DNA from: Oscillospiraceae bacterium
GTDB lineage: Bacteria > Bacillota > Clostridia > Oscillospirales > Acutalibacteraceae
Assembly (NCBI GenBank): GCA_031256825.1
Contig: JAIRPV010000010.1
Span: 33,121-97,120 of the forward strand
Reading direction: 5' to 3'
DNA length: 64,000 nucleotides
Shown here: positions 40,499 through 49,988 of the stretch, piece by piece
How the letters are laid out: each line of letters opens with the position of its first letter
Numbering within the stretch: position 1 is the stretch's first letter
The notes under the pieces: model-generated
What the model was told of the DNA's origin: nothing
What the model saw: the letters and a program-made list of their open reading frames with translations, nothing else
The model's database searches: none
Program-made: the position numbers and the translations under genes

Positions 40499-40543
40499 AA
40501 CGCCAGAAAGCTGATGATTGCCCGTCGTCTGCTGTCTGGCGTT
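40499..40543 (+). other. Hairpin downstream of fba
   Basis: AACGCCAGA (40499-40507) and TCTGGCGTT (40535-40543) form a 9-bp stem. No T-run follows, so it may let some transcription pass into the lipoprotein gene. Confidence 0.5.
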
Positions 40544-40584
40544 GATCGCTATCTATCTAATACATTCATAAAGGAGGTTCCCCC

Positions 40585-41775
40585 ATGACCAAAACGATCC
40601 GCCGTACCCTTTCCTTCCTGCTGGCGCTGGGGCTTGCGCTGGGGCTCGTGTTCAGCCTTTCGGGCTGCGGTTCCAGCGATCCGCCGCTCGAAAAAACAAC
40701 AGCAGCGCCCGGCGAAACCGCTCCCGGCTCCCCTGCCCGCCAACCCATCCCCGCCGACAAAATTATCGTCGGCATTCTCCACATCGGCAGCGTCAAAGAC
40801 GTCTCCGGTTATACTTACGCGCACAACAAAGGCTTTGAAGAAATGAAACAGGCCCTGGGTCTGCGCGACGATCAGGTCGTGATCCGGGACAATGTCGACG
40901 ACAGCAACGTGTCCGCAACAAAAATTGCCCTTCAGCAGCTGGTGGACGAGGGGTGCGACGTCATTTTTGCCACCAGCTACAACTACATGCAGTCCGTCGA
41001 CGAGTTCGCGAAGGAATACCCCGACGTGGTGTTTTCGCATTGCTCCGGCTATATGAGCAACGAAACAAATTTCAACAACTACTTTGGCCGTATCTATGAG
41101 GCGCGTTACCTGGCGGGCATTGCCGCAGGCTTAAAAATGAAGGCCGACGGCAAGCCGCTGGCGGGTTATGTGGCCGCCATGGACAGCTCCAACTCCGAGG
41201 TCACCGGCGGCGTCAACGCCTGGGCGCTGGGCATTCAGTCGGTTTATCCGGAAGCCGTGGTGAAAGTGAAGGTGACCGGCAGCTGGTACGATCCCGAGGC
41301 CGAAGCCGCCGCCGCCAAGGCGCTCATCGACGCGGGCTGCTATGTGATTGGCCAGCATTGCGACACCGACGGCCCGCAAACCACAGCCCAGCAAAACAAA
41401 GTGTTCGGCTGCGGCTATAATTCCGACATGACCGCCGCCGCGCCCGACGCGCACCTTTGCGCGCCCATCTGGAACTGGGGCGTATACTACACAAGGGCTG
41501 TGCAGGATGTGGTCAACGGCAGCTGGGCTCCCGTGAACTACTTTGGCGGAATGAAAGAAGGCTTAGTGGGTCTGTCTGATCTAAACGAAAAATCGGTAGC
41601 GGAAGGCACGGCGCAAGCCATTGAGGCGGCCCGCCAAAAGATCATCGACGGCAGCCTGATCGTGTTCGATACCGGCATGAAAAAAGCCGACGGCACATCG
41701 TTCGATTATCCCCTGTCCGACGCAGAAATCACCGGGCAGATCAATTATTACGTGAAGGGCGTTGAACTGCTCTGA
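40585..41775 (+). CDS. BMP/PnrA-like substrate-binding lipoprotein
   Basis: A 396-residue lipoprotein of the BMP family, the binding subunit of nucleoside ABC importers. The signal peptide ends in the lipobox LSGC (Cys28), followed by a Thr/Pro-rich linker. The domain shows KIIVGILHIGSVKDVSGYTYAHNKGFEEMKQALG, GCDVIFATSYNYMQSVDEFAKEYPDV, RIYEARYLAGIAAGLK, GYVAAMDSSNSEVTGGVNAWALG and VIGQHCDTDGPQTTAQQ. GGAGGTTCCCCC precedes the ATG. No ABC permease or ATPase is nearby, so its partners lie elsewhere or it is a standalone sensor. Confidence 0.93.
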   Translation: MTKTIRRTLSFLLALGLALGLVFSLSGCGSSDPPLEKTTAAPGETAPGSPARQPIPADKIIVGILHIGSVKDVSGYTYAHNKGFEEMKQALGLRDDQVVIRDNVDDSNVSATKIALQQLVDEGCDVIFATSYNYMQSVDEFAKEYPDVVFSHCSGYMSNETNFNNYFGRIYEARYLAGIAAGLKMKADGKPLAGYVAAMDSSNSEVTGGVNAWALGIQSVYPEAVVKVKVTGSWYDPEAEAAAAKALIDAGCYVIGQHCDTDGPQTTAQQNKVFGCGYNSDMTAAAPDAHLCAPIWNWGVYYTRAVQDVVNGSWAPVNYFGGMKEGLVGLSDLNEKSVAEGTAQAIEAARQKIIDGSLIVFDTGMKKADGTSFDYPLSDAEITGQINYYVKGVELL

Positions 41776-41802
41776 CCCCTGGCTCCCGCCCGCTCAGCCC
41801 CC

Positions 41803-41834
41803 ATTCCTCCTGGCTTCGCCGGGAGGAATTTTTT
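41803..41834 (+). terminator. Terminator of the BMP lipoprotein gene
   Basis: ATTCCTCC (41803-41810) and GGAGGAAT (41822-41829) form the stem, with an inner GGC/GCC around TTC; a T-run follows at once (41829-41834). Confidence 0.9.
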
Positions 41835-41871
41835 ATCCCGAAAAAAAGTTACAAAGTTCACGGGTTGGTCA

Positions 41872-41900
41872 TTGACAAGCCAGATGAAAAATGTTACAAT
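41872..41900 (+). promoter_or_regulatory. Promoter of the alaS operon
   Basis: TTGACA (41872-41877), 17-base spacer, TACAAT (41895-41900). The start near 41907 leaves a leader of about 25 bases, so no T-box is present. Confidence 0.85.
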
Positions 41901-41931
41901 TGGTAAGAGTAAACTTGAAGGAGCGAACACA

Positions 41932-44610
41932 ATGGAATGGACGGGCCTCAATCAGCTGCGGGAGCAGTATCTGGCGTTTTTCGAGAGCAAAGGCCACCTG
42001 CGGCTGCCAAGCTTTTCGCTTGTGCCCCAGGGCGACGCGAGCCTGCTGCTCATCAACTCCGGCATGGCGCCCATGAAAAAATATTTCACCTACGAAGTCG
42101 TGCCCCCGCGCGACAGAGTCACCACCTGCCAAAAGTGCATCCGCACGCCGGATATCGAAAACGTTGGCATGACCGCCCGGCACGGCACTTATTTCGAAAT
42201 GCTGGGCAACTTCAGCTTTGGCGATTATTTTAAGCGCGAAGCCACCGCCTGGGCCTGGGAATTCTTTACGCAGGTCATCCGGTTCGATCCCGGCCTGCTC
42301 TATATCTCCGTCTTCGAAGAAGACGACGAGGCCTTTGACATCTGGACAAAAGAGGTTGGCGTGCCAAACGATCACATGGTGCGCCTGGGTCGCGGCGATA
42401 ATTTTTGGGAACACGGCAAAGGCCCCTGCGGGCCCTGCTCCGAAATTTATTACGATCGCGGGGCGCGCTACGGCTGCGGCAGCCCGGACTGCAAGCCCGG
42501 CTGCGACTGCGATCGGTTTATGGAAATCTGGAACCTCGTGTTTACGCAGTTCAACAGCGACGGCGAAGGCCACTACGATCGCCTGGAGCGCTGCAATATC
42601 GACACAGGCATGGGGCTGGAACGCCTGGCTTGCGTGGTGCAGGGGGTCGATAACCTCTTTGAGGTCGACACCGTGCAGAACATCATGAAGCACATCATAA
42701 AAATCGCGGGCGTGCCCTACCACGAAGATCAAAAGAAAGATGTCTCCCTTCGCGTGATCACCGATCACATCCGCTCCACCACAATGATGGTAGGCGACGG
42801 CGTGCTGCCTTCAAACGAAGGCAGGGGCTATGTTTTGCGCCGCCTGCTGCGCCGGGCCGCAAGGCACGGCCGCCTGCTGGGCGTGGAGCGCCCGTTCCTG
42901 AGCGAAGTGGCCGCCACGGTGATCCGCGAAAACGAGTCCGCTTACCCTCAGCTGCGCGAGAAGCAGGATTTCATATGGAAGGTCATCGCCAACGAAGAAG
43001 AAAATTTTTCGCGCACCATCGACTCCGGCCTGCAACTGCTCGAAAAAATGATGGCCGACACAGCGGGCGCCGTCCTCGGCGGAGCGGACGCGTTCAAGCT
43101 CAGCGATACCTACGGCTTCCCGATCGACCTGACCAAAGAGATTCTGGCCGAGCACAATATGACCGTCGATGAGCCGGCGTTCCAGGCGCTTGTCCGCGAG
43201 CAGCGCGAGCGCAGCCGCAAGGCGCGGCTCGAAAGCGGCGTGGGCGGCTGGGACAGCGAAGCCGCCCTGGACACGGCAGGCCTGCCCGCAACGGAATTTT
43301 TAGGTTATTCGCAAGAAACGGGCGAAGCCGTCATTCTGGCCATTCTCACAGAAAACGGGCGCGTTGATCATCTGAACCTCGACGATCTGCCGGGCGGCGA
43401 ACCATACGCCCTCGTTCTCAACCAATCCCCGTTCTATGCCGAAAGCGGCGGGCAATGCGGCGATTCCGGCACAATCCTCGTCAATGGCGTCCGGATTCCG
43501 GTATCGCAAACCATAAAAACGCACGACGGCGTGTTCCTGCATTATAGCGGCGCGCCGGAGCCTTCGGAAGAAGCGGCGCTGCGCGTGATTTCTGTTGGCG
43601 TTCCGGTCGCCTGCGCGCAGGTTCTGCATCGCCCCGCCATCCGCGCCAACCACACGGCGGCGCATCTGCTGCAAGCGGCGCTGCGGCAGGTGCTGGGCAG
43701 CCATGTGGAGCAGGCCGGTCAGTCGGTTACCCCTGCGGGCGTTCGTTTCGATTTCACGCACTTTGCCGCGCTGACCCACGATGAACTTAACAAAGTGGAG
43801 CGCCTGGTCAACGAGGCCATCTGGCAAGCCATCCCCGTAACAACGGAAGTTCTGCCCATCGAAGAAGCCAAAGCGCGCGGAGCCATGGCGCTGTTCGGCG
43901 AAAAATACGGCGATACCGTGCGCATGGTCAGCGTCGGCGATGTATCCAAAGAGCTGTGCGGCGGCACGCACGCGGCCAACACCGGCAACCTCGGCGCGTT
44001 TTTGATCCAGAGCGAAAGCTCCGTCGCCAGCGGCGTGCGCCGAATCGAAGCCGTAACGGCCGGCGGCGCGCACGCGGCCTATCACCAAAAGAAAAACGCC
44101 ATTGCCCGGGCCGCGCAAATCTTAAAGGCCAACAGCGCGGCGGATTTAGAAACCCGCGCGCAGGCGGTAATGACGCAGCTGAAATCCACAGAACAAGCGC
44201 TGGCCGCCGCGCAGGAAGCGCTTTCGGCCTACGCCGTGCGGGAACTGCTGGCTCAGGCGAGCGAGGTTGGCGGCGTGCGCTTTGTCAGCGGCGCGCTGGC
44301 TTCGCCAGAAACGCTGCGGCAGGCCTGCGACGCCGCGCGCCAAAGCGGCGGCAGCATTGTGGCGCTTTTTGCCGCGGCAACCGCCAAAGGCACGCTCCAG
44401 TTCGCCGCGGCGGCCTCGCCCCAGGCAGTTGCAGCCGGGGCGCACGCCGGGAACCTGGTGCGCGCGGCGGCCCAGACGGCGGGCGGCAGCGGCGGCGGCA
44501 AGCCCGACAGCGCCATGGCCGGCGGCAAAGACCCGGCCAAACTGCAAGACGCCCTGGCGGCGGGCAAAGCGGCGCTGAGCGCCATGCTGAGCAAATCATC
44601 CTCACGCTGA
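41932..44610 (+). CDS. alaS: Alanyl-tRNA synthetase
   Basis: Charges tRNA-Ala. The 892-residue enzyme starts MEWTGLNQLREQYLAFFESKGHLRLPS at 41932, with GAAGGAGCG upstream. The class II core contains SGMAPMKKYFTYEVVPP and RHGTYFEMLGNFSFGDYFK, followed by the tRNA-binding helical domain. The editing domain carries HTAAHLLQAALRQVLGSHVEQAG (HxxxH) and LCGGTHAANTGNLGAF (CxxxH). The C-terminal domain with the Gly/Ala-rich block GGSGGGKPDSAMAGG completes the protein. Length and order are normal. Confidence 0.98.
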   Translation: MEWTGLNQLREQYLAFFESKGHLRLPSFSLVPQGDASLLLINSGMAPMKKYFTYEVVPPRDRVTTCQKCIRTPDIENVGMTARHGTYFEMLGNFSFGDYFKREATAWAWEFFTQVIRFDPGLLYISVFEEDDEAFDIWTKEVGVPNDHMVRLGRGDNFWEHGKGPCGPCSEIYYDRGARYGCGSPDCKPGCDCDRFMEIWNLVFTQFNSDGEGHYDRLERCNIDTGMGLERLACVVQGVDNLFEVDTVQNIMKHIIKIAGVPYHEDQKKDVSLRVITDHIRSTTMMVGDGVLPSNEGRGYVLRRLLRRAARHGRLLGVERPFLSEVAATVIRENESAYPQLREKQDFIWKVIANEEENFSRTIDSGLQLLEKMMADTAGAVLGGADAFKLSDTYGFPIDLTKEILAEHNMTVDEPAFQALVREQRERSRKARLESGVGGWDSEAALDTAGLPATEFLGYSQETGEAVILAILTENGRVDHLNLDDLPGGEPYALVLNQSPFYAESGGQCGDSGTILVNGVRIPVSQTIKTHDGVFLHYSGAPEPSEEAALRVISVGVPVACAQVLHRPAIRANHTAAHLLQAALRQVLGSHVEQAGQSVTPAGVRFDFTHFAALTHDELNKVERLVNEAIWQAIPVTTEVLPIEEAKARGAMALFGEKYGDTVRMVSVGDVSKELCGGTHAANTGNLGAFLIQSESSVASGVRRIEAVTAGGAHAAYHQKKNAIARAAQILKANSAADLETRAQAVMTQLKSTEQALAAAQEALSAYAVRELLAQASEVGGVRFVSGALASPETLRQACDAARQSGGSIVALFAAATAKGTLQFAAAASPQAVAAGAHAGNLVRAAAQTAGGSGGGKPDSAMAGGKDPAKLQDALAAGKAALSAMLSKSSSR

Positions 44611-44633
44611 AACGCATCTCAGGAGGAATTGTT

Positions 44634-44978
44634 ATGTCTGACTGTCTGTTCTGCAACATCGCCGCAGGTAAAATTCCCTGCGATATCGTCTACCAGGACG
44701 AAGAAATTTTGGCCTTTCGCGACATCCAGCCGCAGGCCCCCATCCATCTGCTGATTATTCCGAAGGCGCACGCCGCAGACGGCGCCGCCGGGATCAACGA
44801 AGGCAACAGCGCCATTGTTGGCAAGTGCTTTGAGGCGGCGGCAAAGCTGGCAAGCGAACTGGAGCTGAAAGAAGGCTTCCGCATGGTAACAAACAACGGC
44901 CCCGCCGCCGGGCAAAGCGTGCCGCACCTGCATTTTCACCTGCTGGCCGGCAAGCCGCTGACGCTGCAAATGGCATGA
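44634..44978 (+). CDS. HIT family nucleotide hydrolase (HINT-like)
   Basis: A 114-residue HIT protein, starting MSDCLFCNIAAGKIPCDIVYQDE at 44634 after AGGAGGAATT. The catalytic HxHxH appears as PHLHFHLLAG near the C-terminus, with IHLLIIPKAHAADG in the middle. Such proteins hydrolyse AMP-amino or AMP-lysine adducts. The stop overlaps the comEC start by four bases. Confidence 0.95.
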   Translation: MSDCLFCNIAAGKIPCDIVYQDEEILAFRDIQPQAPIHLLIIPKAHAADGAAGINEGNSAIVGKCFEAAAKLASELELKEGFRMVTNNGPAAGQSVPHLHFHLLAGKPLTLQMA

Positions 44979-46957
44979 GCAGGCCCTTTGCCGTTGTGGG
45001 GTTCACCATGCTCCTGACGCTCGCGGCGCTGTTTTTTCTGCCGGAATGGGCGGTTTTCCCGGCGCTGGCGCTGAGCGCGCTGGGCTTTGCCGCCGCGCTC
45101 CTGCTGCGGCGCAGGCATAACACAACGGCGTTCGCCGCGGCCTTTGGCGCGGCCATGGCCGCTTGCGTGCTGCTGCTGGGGCAGCTGGCCATGGTGTATT
45201 ATCCCACCATCGGCCAAACCGGCGAAAAACTGCCTGTCCGCGCGCAGATCCTCAGCAACGGCAATTATCTCTATGGCAAATATTATTATACCATAAGAAC
45301 AACAACCATCAGCGATCAGCCCAGCCGCCTGAAGCTGCGTTTGGTCAGCCCCTACCCCGTCTACGCAAAGCCCTACGACGAAATCACGTTCAGCGGCACC
45401 ATTTTTATCCTGGGCGATTACGAAGTGGGGCGCATGGACGCCTACAAGGCCACGGGGCTATATCTTGGCGTATATCCCACAGGCCGCAGCGAAGACAGGT
45501 TCGAGGTCACGCACCGGCGCGGGTTTTATCCCATGCGGGCCGTGCTCTGGATGCAGCGGAACATCAGGCAAAACATCCGCGCGGCGTATACGCGCGAAAC
45601 CGCCGCGCTGCTGGAAGGCATGCTGCTGGGCGACACAGGCAATCTCTCGTGGCTCGCGCAAGAAGAATTCCGCTGGGTGGGCATATCGCACCTGTTTTCG
45701 GTTTCCGGGCTTCATCTGTCGCTGCTGGCATGGTCTGTCTATCGGGCGCTGCGGGCGGCAAAGTGCTCCCGCCGGGCCTGCGCGCTGAGCGCCATGGGCT
45801 TTGTTCTGTTTTTTATCGCGCTGACCGGCTTTCAGGCCTCGTGCGTGCGCGCGGGCGTGATGATGCTGGTATTGCTTTCCGGCCGGCTTTTTTATCGCCG
45901 CGCCGATTCTCTGAATTCCCTCGGCCTTGCCGCTGCGGTGTTGATGGCGGTTTCGCCGCTTTCCGCGGGTCAGCTGGGCCTGGAGCTTTCCTTCGGGGCA
46001 ACGCTGGGGATCCTTTTGTTCCGGTCGCGCCTGGCAGCCCCGGGCGAACGGTTGCTGAAGCGATGGAAAGCGGCCGCGCCGCTCAAGCGCCCCCTGCGCG
46101 CGGCCAACAACGGCTTGGCCATAACAGCCTCTGCGCTGGCGCTGACAACGCCCATCCAGATGCTGCGTCTGCCCAACGGCGCCAGCTTGCTGGTCTTCCT
46201 TGCCAACCTGCTGTTTGTGCCGCTTTCGAGCCTGCTCATCACGCTGGGCGGCCTGTCGGCCCTTCTGCCTTCGTTCGCAAAGGCCCTCAGCCCTGCGGCG
46301 GAACCCCTCGGGGCGGCCATCTCCAGGGGCGTGCACGCCCTCGATCAGATCCCCGCGCCGGTGCTGCGCGGCAGCGGAACCACCGTTGCCTTCGCGCTGG
46401 CAGCCTGCGCGCTGTTTGCGGCCGCCGCGTTGTTGCTGCGGTATTGGGGCAGGCCCTTAAGGCTGCGCTATACCGCCGGGTTGCTGAGCGCCGCGCTGAT
46501 TTTGGGCTGTTGGCTGCCGCTGCAAAGCACAAAAACCAAAGCGGCAAAGCTCGCCACAGGCGAGGGCATTATGGTGTTCGTCTCGCGCGGCAAACAAGCG
46601 GCGCTGCTGGGCTGCGGGGGCAGCGAACTGCCCGCCCGGGCGGCAAAACAAGCGCTTTCCGCCGCCGCCACAGGCCAATTGCAATTGCTGCTGATCCCCG
46701 GCAAGGGCAGCGAATTTTCCGCCGCCGCCGCAGAGTTGGCGCGCGATCTCCAGATCCGCCGAATCCTGCGCTATGACGAGGTGACGCAACCCTACACCCC
46801 CTTTTCCCTCTGGGAAGGCGCGCGGGGAATCTTCTTTTGCCAAGGCGGAAACGCCGCCTGTCTGCTCCAAATGAACGGCGCGCAATATACGCTGCTGTTT
46901 TCCGGCGCACTGCCTGCGGAATGGCAGGGGTTCCCGCCGCTGATTTCATCCGGATGA
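44975..46957 (+). CDS. comEC: ComEC/Rec2-like competence membrane protein, metallohydrolase domain degenerate
   Basis: A 660-residue polytopic membrane protein that in competent bacteria forms the DNA uptake channel. It has the N-terminal helices, an OB-like DUF4131 domain (GEKLPVRAQILSNGNYLYGKYYYTI), then the Competence domain with LLGDTGNLSWLAQEEFRWVGISHLFSVSGLHLSLLAW and FQASCVRAGVMML. The C-terminal about 160 residues, where other ComEC proteins carry a metallo-beta-lactamase domain, lack HxHxDH and have LLLIPGKGSEFSAAAAELA instead, so hydrolase activity is probably lost. Confidence 0.9.
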   Translation: MSRPFAVVGFTMLLTLAALFFLPEWAVFPALALSALGFAAALLLRRRHNTTAFAAAFGAAMAACVLLLGQLAMVYYPTIGQTGEKLPVRAQILSNGNYLYGKYYYTIRTTTISDQPSRLKLRLVSPYPVYAKPYDEITFSGTIFILGDYEVGRMDAYKATGLYLGVYPTGRSEDRFEVTHRRGFYPMRAVLWMQRNIRQNIRAAYTRETAALLEGMLLGDTGNLSWLAQEEFRWVGISHLFSVSGLHLSLLAWSVYRALRAAKCSRRACALSAMGFVLFFIALTGFQASCVRAGVMMLVLLSGRLFYRRADSLNSLGLAAAVLMAVSPLSAGQLGLELSFGATLGILLFRSRLAAPGERLLKRWKAAAPLKRPLRAANNGLAITASALALTTPIQMLRLPNGASLLVFLANLLFVPLSSLLITLGGLSALLPSFAKALSPAAEPLGAAISRGVHALDQIPAPVLRGSGTTVAFALAACALFAAAALLLRYWGRPLRLRYTAGLLSAALILGCWLPLQSTKTKAAKLATGEGIMVFVSRGKQAALLGCGGSELPARAAKQALSAAATGQLQLLLIPGKGSEFSAAAAELARDLQIRRILRYDEVTQPYTPFSLWEGARGIFFCQGGNAACLLQMNGAQYTLLFSGALPAEWQGFPPLISSG

Positions 46958-46968
46958 AAGGCGTTGCA

Positions 46969-47982
46969 ATGGCAATCATAACAGAAGCGGAGCTGAAAAA
47001 ACAGATCGAAACCGGCCTGGCAAGGGCTTATGTGCTTTGCGGCGGGGAACAATACCTCAAGCAGCACTATGCCCTGCGCCTGGGCGAAGCCGCCTGCGGC
47101 GGCCCTTTTCGCGATTTTAACTATCACCGCTTTGAAGGCAAAGACGTCGAGCTGGATACCCTGGCGCAGGCCGCCGAAGCCGTGCCGCTGGGCGGCGGGC
47201 GCACTTGCGTGCTTGTGCGGGATTTCAATTTGGAAGCGATGAAAGAAGACAAAGATTTCTTGTCATTTTTGGGCTGCCTGCCGGACTATGTGACGCTGAT
47301 CTTCTGGATGGACGCCGTTGACTGGAAGCCAAAAAAATGCAAGCCGATTCTGGAGGCCGTGAACGCCGTGGGGCATGTGCTGGAATGCAGCCCGCCGGAC
47401 GCCGCGCAGACGGCGCGCATTCTTTCCGCCGGGGCAAAGCGCCGCGGCTGCGCGCTGAGCGCCGACACGGCAAAATATCTGTCCGAATCCGTGGGCGGCG
47501 ATCTGAACCTGCTGCAAAACGAGCTGGAAAAACTCTGCGCCTACGCCGGGGGCGGCGCCATAACCCGCGCGCACATCGACGCCGTTTGCGTCAAATCCGT
47601 GGAAGCCAAAAGCTTCGACATGGTGAAAGCCGTTGCGGCGGGCAACGGCAGCGCCGCCCTGCGCCTGCTCGACGATCTCTTCCGCCAAAAAGTGGCTCCC
47701 CAAATGCTGCTAGGCTCCCTCGCGGCAAATTATATTGATCTGGCGCGGGCCGCCATGGCGGTTTCCTCCGGCAAAAGCGCCGAAGCGCCCGCCGCCCTGT
47801 TCGATTACAAGGGAAAAACCTTCCGGCTCCAAAACGCCGGGCGCATGCTAAAATCGTTCCCTCTGCGGCGCGCGGCGCGCTGCCTGGAAGCCCTTGACCG
47901 GGCTGACCGCCGCCTGAAAAGCACGGGGCTGCCCGATCGGCTTGTGATGGAACAGTGCGTTGCCGAACTGCTCATCCTGTAG
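46969..47982 (+). CDS. holA: DNA polymerase III subunit delta
   Basis: Clamp-loader subunit that opens the sliding clamp. The 337-residue protein starts MAIITEAELKKQIETGLARAYVLCGGEQYLKQHYA at 46969, eight bases after AAAGG; an ATG at 46954 overlapping the comEC stop is a second choice. Family segments are GEQYLK near the start, VDWKPKKCKPILEAV, LSESVGGDLNLLQNELEKLCAYAG, DAVCVKSVEAKSFDMVKAVAAGNG and the C-terminal RCLEALDRADRRLKSTGLPDRLVMEQCVAELLIL. Confidence 0.93.
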   Translation: MAIITEAELKKQIETGLARAYVLCGGEQYLKQHYALRLGEAACGGPFRDFNYHRFEGKDVELDTLAQAAEAVPLGGGRTCVLVRDFNLEAMKEDKDFLSFLGCLPDYVTLIFWMDAVDWKPKKCKPILEAVNAVGHVLECSPPDAAQTARILSAGAKRRGCALSADTAKYLSESVGGDLNLLQNELEKLCAYAGGGAITRAHIDAVCVKSVEAKSFDMVKAVAAGNGSAALRLLDDLFRQKVAPQMLLGSLAANYIDLARAAMAVSSGKSAEAPAALFDYKGKTFRLQNAGRMLKSFPLRRAARCLEALDRADRRLKSTGLPDRLVMEQCVAELLIL

Positions 47983-48030
47983 GCGCGTTCCGGCGCGCCG
48001 CATCCTGTCATCATCTGGAAACGAGAGTCA

Positions 48031-48603
48031 ATGGAAAAAATCAATTTGCGGCAAGCCATCGTGGTGGAAGGAAAATACGACGCCATACGGCTCAACGCGC
48101 TGTTCAATACGCTGATTCTCCCGGTCAACGGGTTTCAGATCTACAAAAACGCGGGCACGCGGGCCTTGCTCCTGCGCATCGCCGGCCAGCGGGGCCTGGT
48201 AATCGCCACCGACAGCGACGCTGCCGGCTTCCAGCTGCGGGGCTACCTTCGGCAGTTCGTCCCGGCCGAGCAGCTGTGGCATGTGGTGATCCCCGCCGTT
48301 CCGGGGAAAGAGCGGCGCAAAGCCGCGCCCTCTAAGGCGGGAACCATGGGCGTGGAAGGCATGGACACCCAAACGCTCCTCGCGGCGTTCCATCACGTAA
48401 TCCGCGCGCAGCAACCCGGCGGCACGCCGGACTATGTCACAAAAATGGAGCTTTGGCGCGACGGATTTTCTGGTACGCCCGGTTGCGGCGGGCGCTATGG
48501 CGCGCTGCTGGGGGCGCTGGATTTACCTCCCGGCACGAGCGCCAACCTGTTTTGCGCGTGCGTGACCAAAGAAGAATACCAGGCGGCAAAGGAGCGGCTA
48601 TGA
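48031..48603 (+). CDS. Toprim-DUF4093 protein (RNase M5-like)
   Basis: A 190-residue protein with an N-terminal Toprim domain: the glutamate in [13 protein letters not shown] and the DxD in [17 protein letters not shown]. The C-terminal half is DUF4093 ([42 protein letters not shown]). RNase M5 proteins, which mature 5S rRNA, have the same layout and the same two domains, so this is a plausible M5-type nuclease, but the Toprim acidic triad is slightly different. Upstream is a 48-base gap; the stop overlaps the ispF start. Confidence 0.85.
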   Translation: MEKINLRQAIVVEGKYDAIRLNALFNTLILPVNGFQIYKNAGTRALLLRIAGQRGLVIATDSDAAGFQLRGYLRQFVPAEQLWHVVIPAVPGKERRKAAPSKAGTMGVEGMDTQTLLAAFHHVIRAQQPGGTPDYVTKMELWRDGFSGTPGCGGRYGALLGALDLPPGTSANLFCACVTKEEYQAAKERL

Positions 48604-49076
48604 AAATTGGGCAGGGCTACGACGTGCACCGGCTCGCGCCGGGCCGCAAGCTGATACTGGGCGGGGTGGAAGTGCCATACGAACGGGGCCTGCTGGGGCA
48701 TTCCGACGCGGACGCGCTCACGCACGCCATCATGGATGCGCTGCTGGGCGCGGCGGCGCTGGGGGATATCGGCCAGCATTTTCCCGATAGCGAAAAGGCC
48801 TGGGCCGGCGCGGACAGCCTGGAACTGCTGCGGCGCGTGGTGGAAATGGTTCGGCGCGAAGGCTATTGTGTGGAAAATATCGACAGCACAGTGGTTGCGC
48901 AGGCGCCAAAGCTCCAATCGTATTTGCCGGGCATGCGGCAAAATATCGCGCGGGCGGCGGGGATTGAAACCAGCCGCGTCAGCGTAAAGGCCACAACCGA
49001 AGAAGGGCTGGGGTTTACAGGCCGCGGCGAGGGCATAGCGGCGCAGGCGGTTATTCTGTTGAGGGAGAACGATTGA
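48600..49076 (+). CDS. ispF: 2-C-methyl-D-erythritol 2,4-cyclodiphosphate synthase
   Basis: MEP-pathway enzyme of isoprenoid synthesis. The 158-residue trimeric protein starts [40 protein letters not shown], with the zinc ligands of GYDVH and GHSDAD, then [22 protein letters not shown] and [20 protein letters not shown]. The ATG overlaps the preceding stop (ATGA) and AAAGGAGCGGC lies upstream. Confidence 0.97.
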   Translation: MKIGQGYDVHRLAPGRKLILGGVEVPYERGLLGHSDADALTHAIMDALLGAAALGDIGQHFPDSEKAWAGADSLELLRRVVEMVRREGYCVENIDSTVVAQAPKLQSYLPGMRQNIARAAGIETSRVSVKATTEEGLGFTGRGEGIAAQAVILLREND

Positions 49077-49079
49077 ACC

Positions 49080-49988
49080 ATGGGATCTGTGGACGAAAAC
49101 CTGACCATCGGCGAAAGCATCCTCCTGTTTTTTCAGCAGCTGGGTTCGGTGCTGCGCAGCTTTAACTGGACGTCTGATCTGTTGGACGTTCTGTTCGTGT
49201 CGCTGCTGATCTACGGCCTGATCCGTCTGATCCGCCAAACGCGCGGCGCGCAGCTGCTGAAAGGGCTGGCGCTGCTGCTGATGGCCTACGGGGTGGTGTG
49301 GCTGCTGAATATGCGCACGAGCTTATTCCTCTTCGGGCAGGCGTTCAGCAACGTGCTGCTGGTCATCGTGGTGCTGTTCCAGCCCGAAATCCGAAATGTG
49401 TTCGAGAGCGTTGGCCGCAGCAAGGTCAGCCGCCTGCGGCTGATGCAGCAAACAAACCGCGCGGCGCTGGAGCGCGAAGACATGTCCACGGCCATCCACC
49501 ATGTCTGCGAAGCTTTCCGGCAGCTCAGCGCCGATCACACCGGGGCGCTGGTGGTGTTTGAGCGCGTCACACAGCTGGGCGATATCGCGCGCACAGGCAC
49601 CGTGCTGGAAGCCCGGGTCAGCAAGGAACTCATCGGGAATATCTTCACAAACAAGGCCCCGCTGCACGACGGCGCGGTCATTATCCGCAAGGGCCGGTTA
49701 GAGGCGGCGGGCTGCGTCTTGCCGCTGACGCAAAAAAAAGAACTGGATTCGGCGCTGGGCACGCGGCACCGCGCGGCAATCGGTATCAGCGAGCAAAGCG
49801 ACGCCGCCGTCGCCGTGGTTTCCGAAGAAACGGGCAGCCTTTCGCTGGCCTTTAAGGGCAAGCTGCGGCGGGCGATTGGCCTGGAGGAACTGGAGCAGGC
49901 GCTCAACGAAGCGCTGATGACGCAGGAACCGCACACGGCCTGGTACCAGCGGCTGATACGGCGCGGAAGGGATGGTGAAGATCAATGA
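49080..49988 (+). CDS. cdaA: Diadenylate cyclase CdaA
   Basis: Makes cyclic di-AMP from two ATP at the membrane, controlling potassium uptake and wall homeostasis. The 302-residue protein has three N-terminal membrane helices, then the DAC domain with the substrate motif HDGAVIIRKGRLEAAGCVLPL and the GTRHRAAIGISEQSDA (RHR) motif. It lies three bases after ispF and overlaps cdaR by four bases. The pair is the standard clostridial cdaAR. Confidence 0.97.
   Translation: MGSVDENLTIGESILLFFQQLGSVLRSFNWTSDLLDVLFVSLLIYGLIRLIRQTRGAQLLKGLALLLMAYGVVWLLNMRTSLFLFGQAFSNVLLVIVVLFQPEIRNVFESVGRSKVSRLRLMQQTNRAALEREDMSTAIHHVCEAFRQLSADHTGALVVFERVTQLGDIARTGTVLEARVSKELIGNIFTNKAPLHDGAVIIRKGRLEAAGCVLPLTQKKELDSALGTRHRAAIGISEQSDAAVAVVSEETGSLSLAFKGKLRRAIGLEELEQALNEALMTQEPHTAWYQRLIRRGRDGEDQ

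Noticed and set aside
41776..41931. T-box leader upstream of alaS
   Set aside because: Terminator, promoter and about 25 bases of leader fill the gap; no specifier loop or T-box sequence fits.
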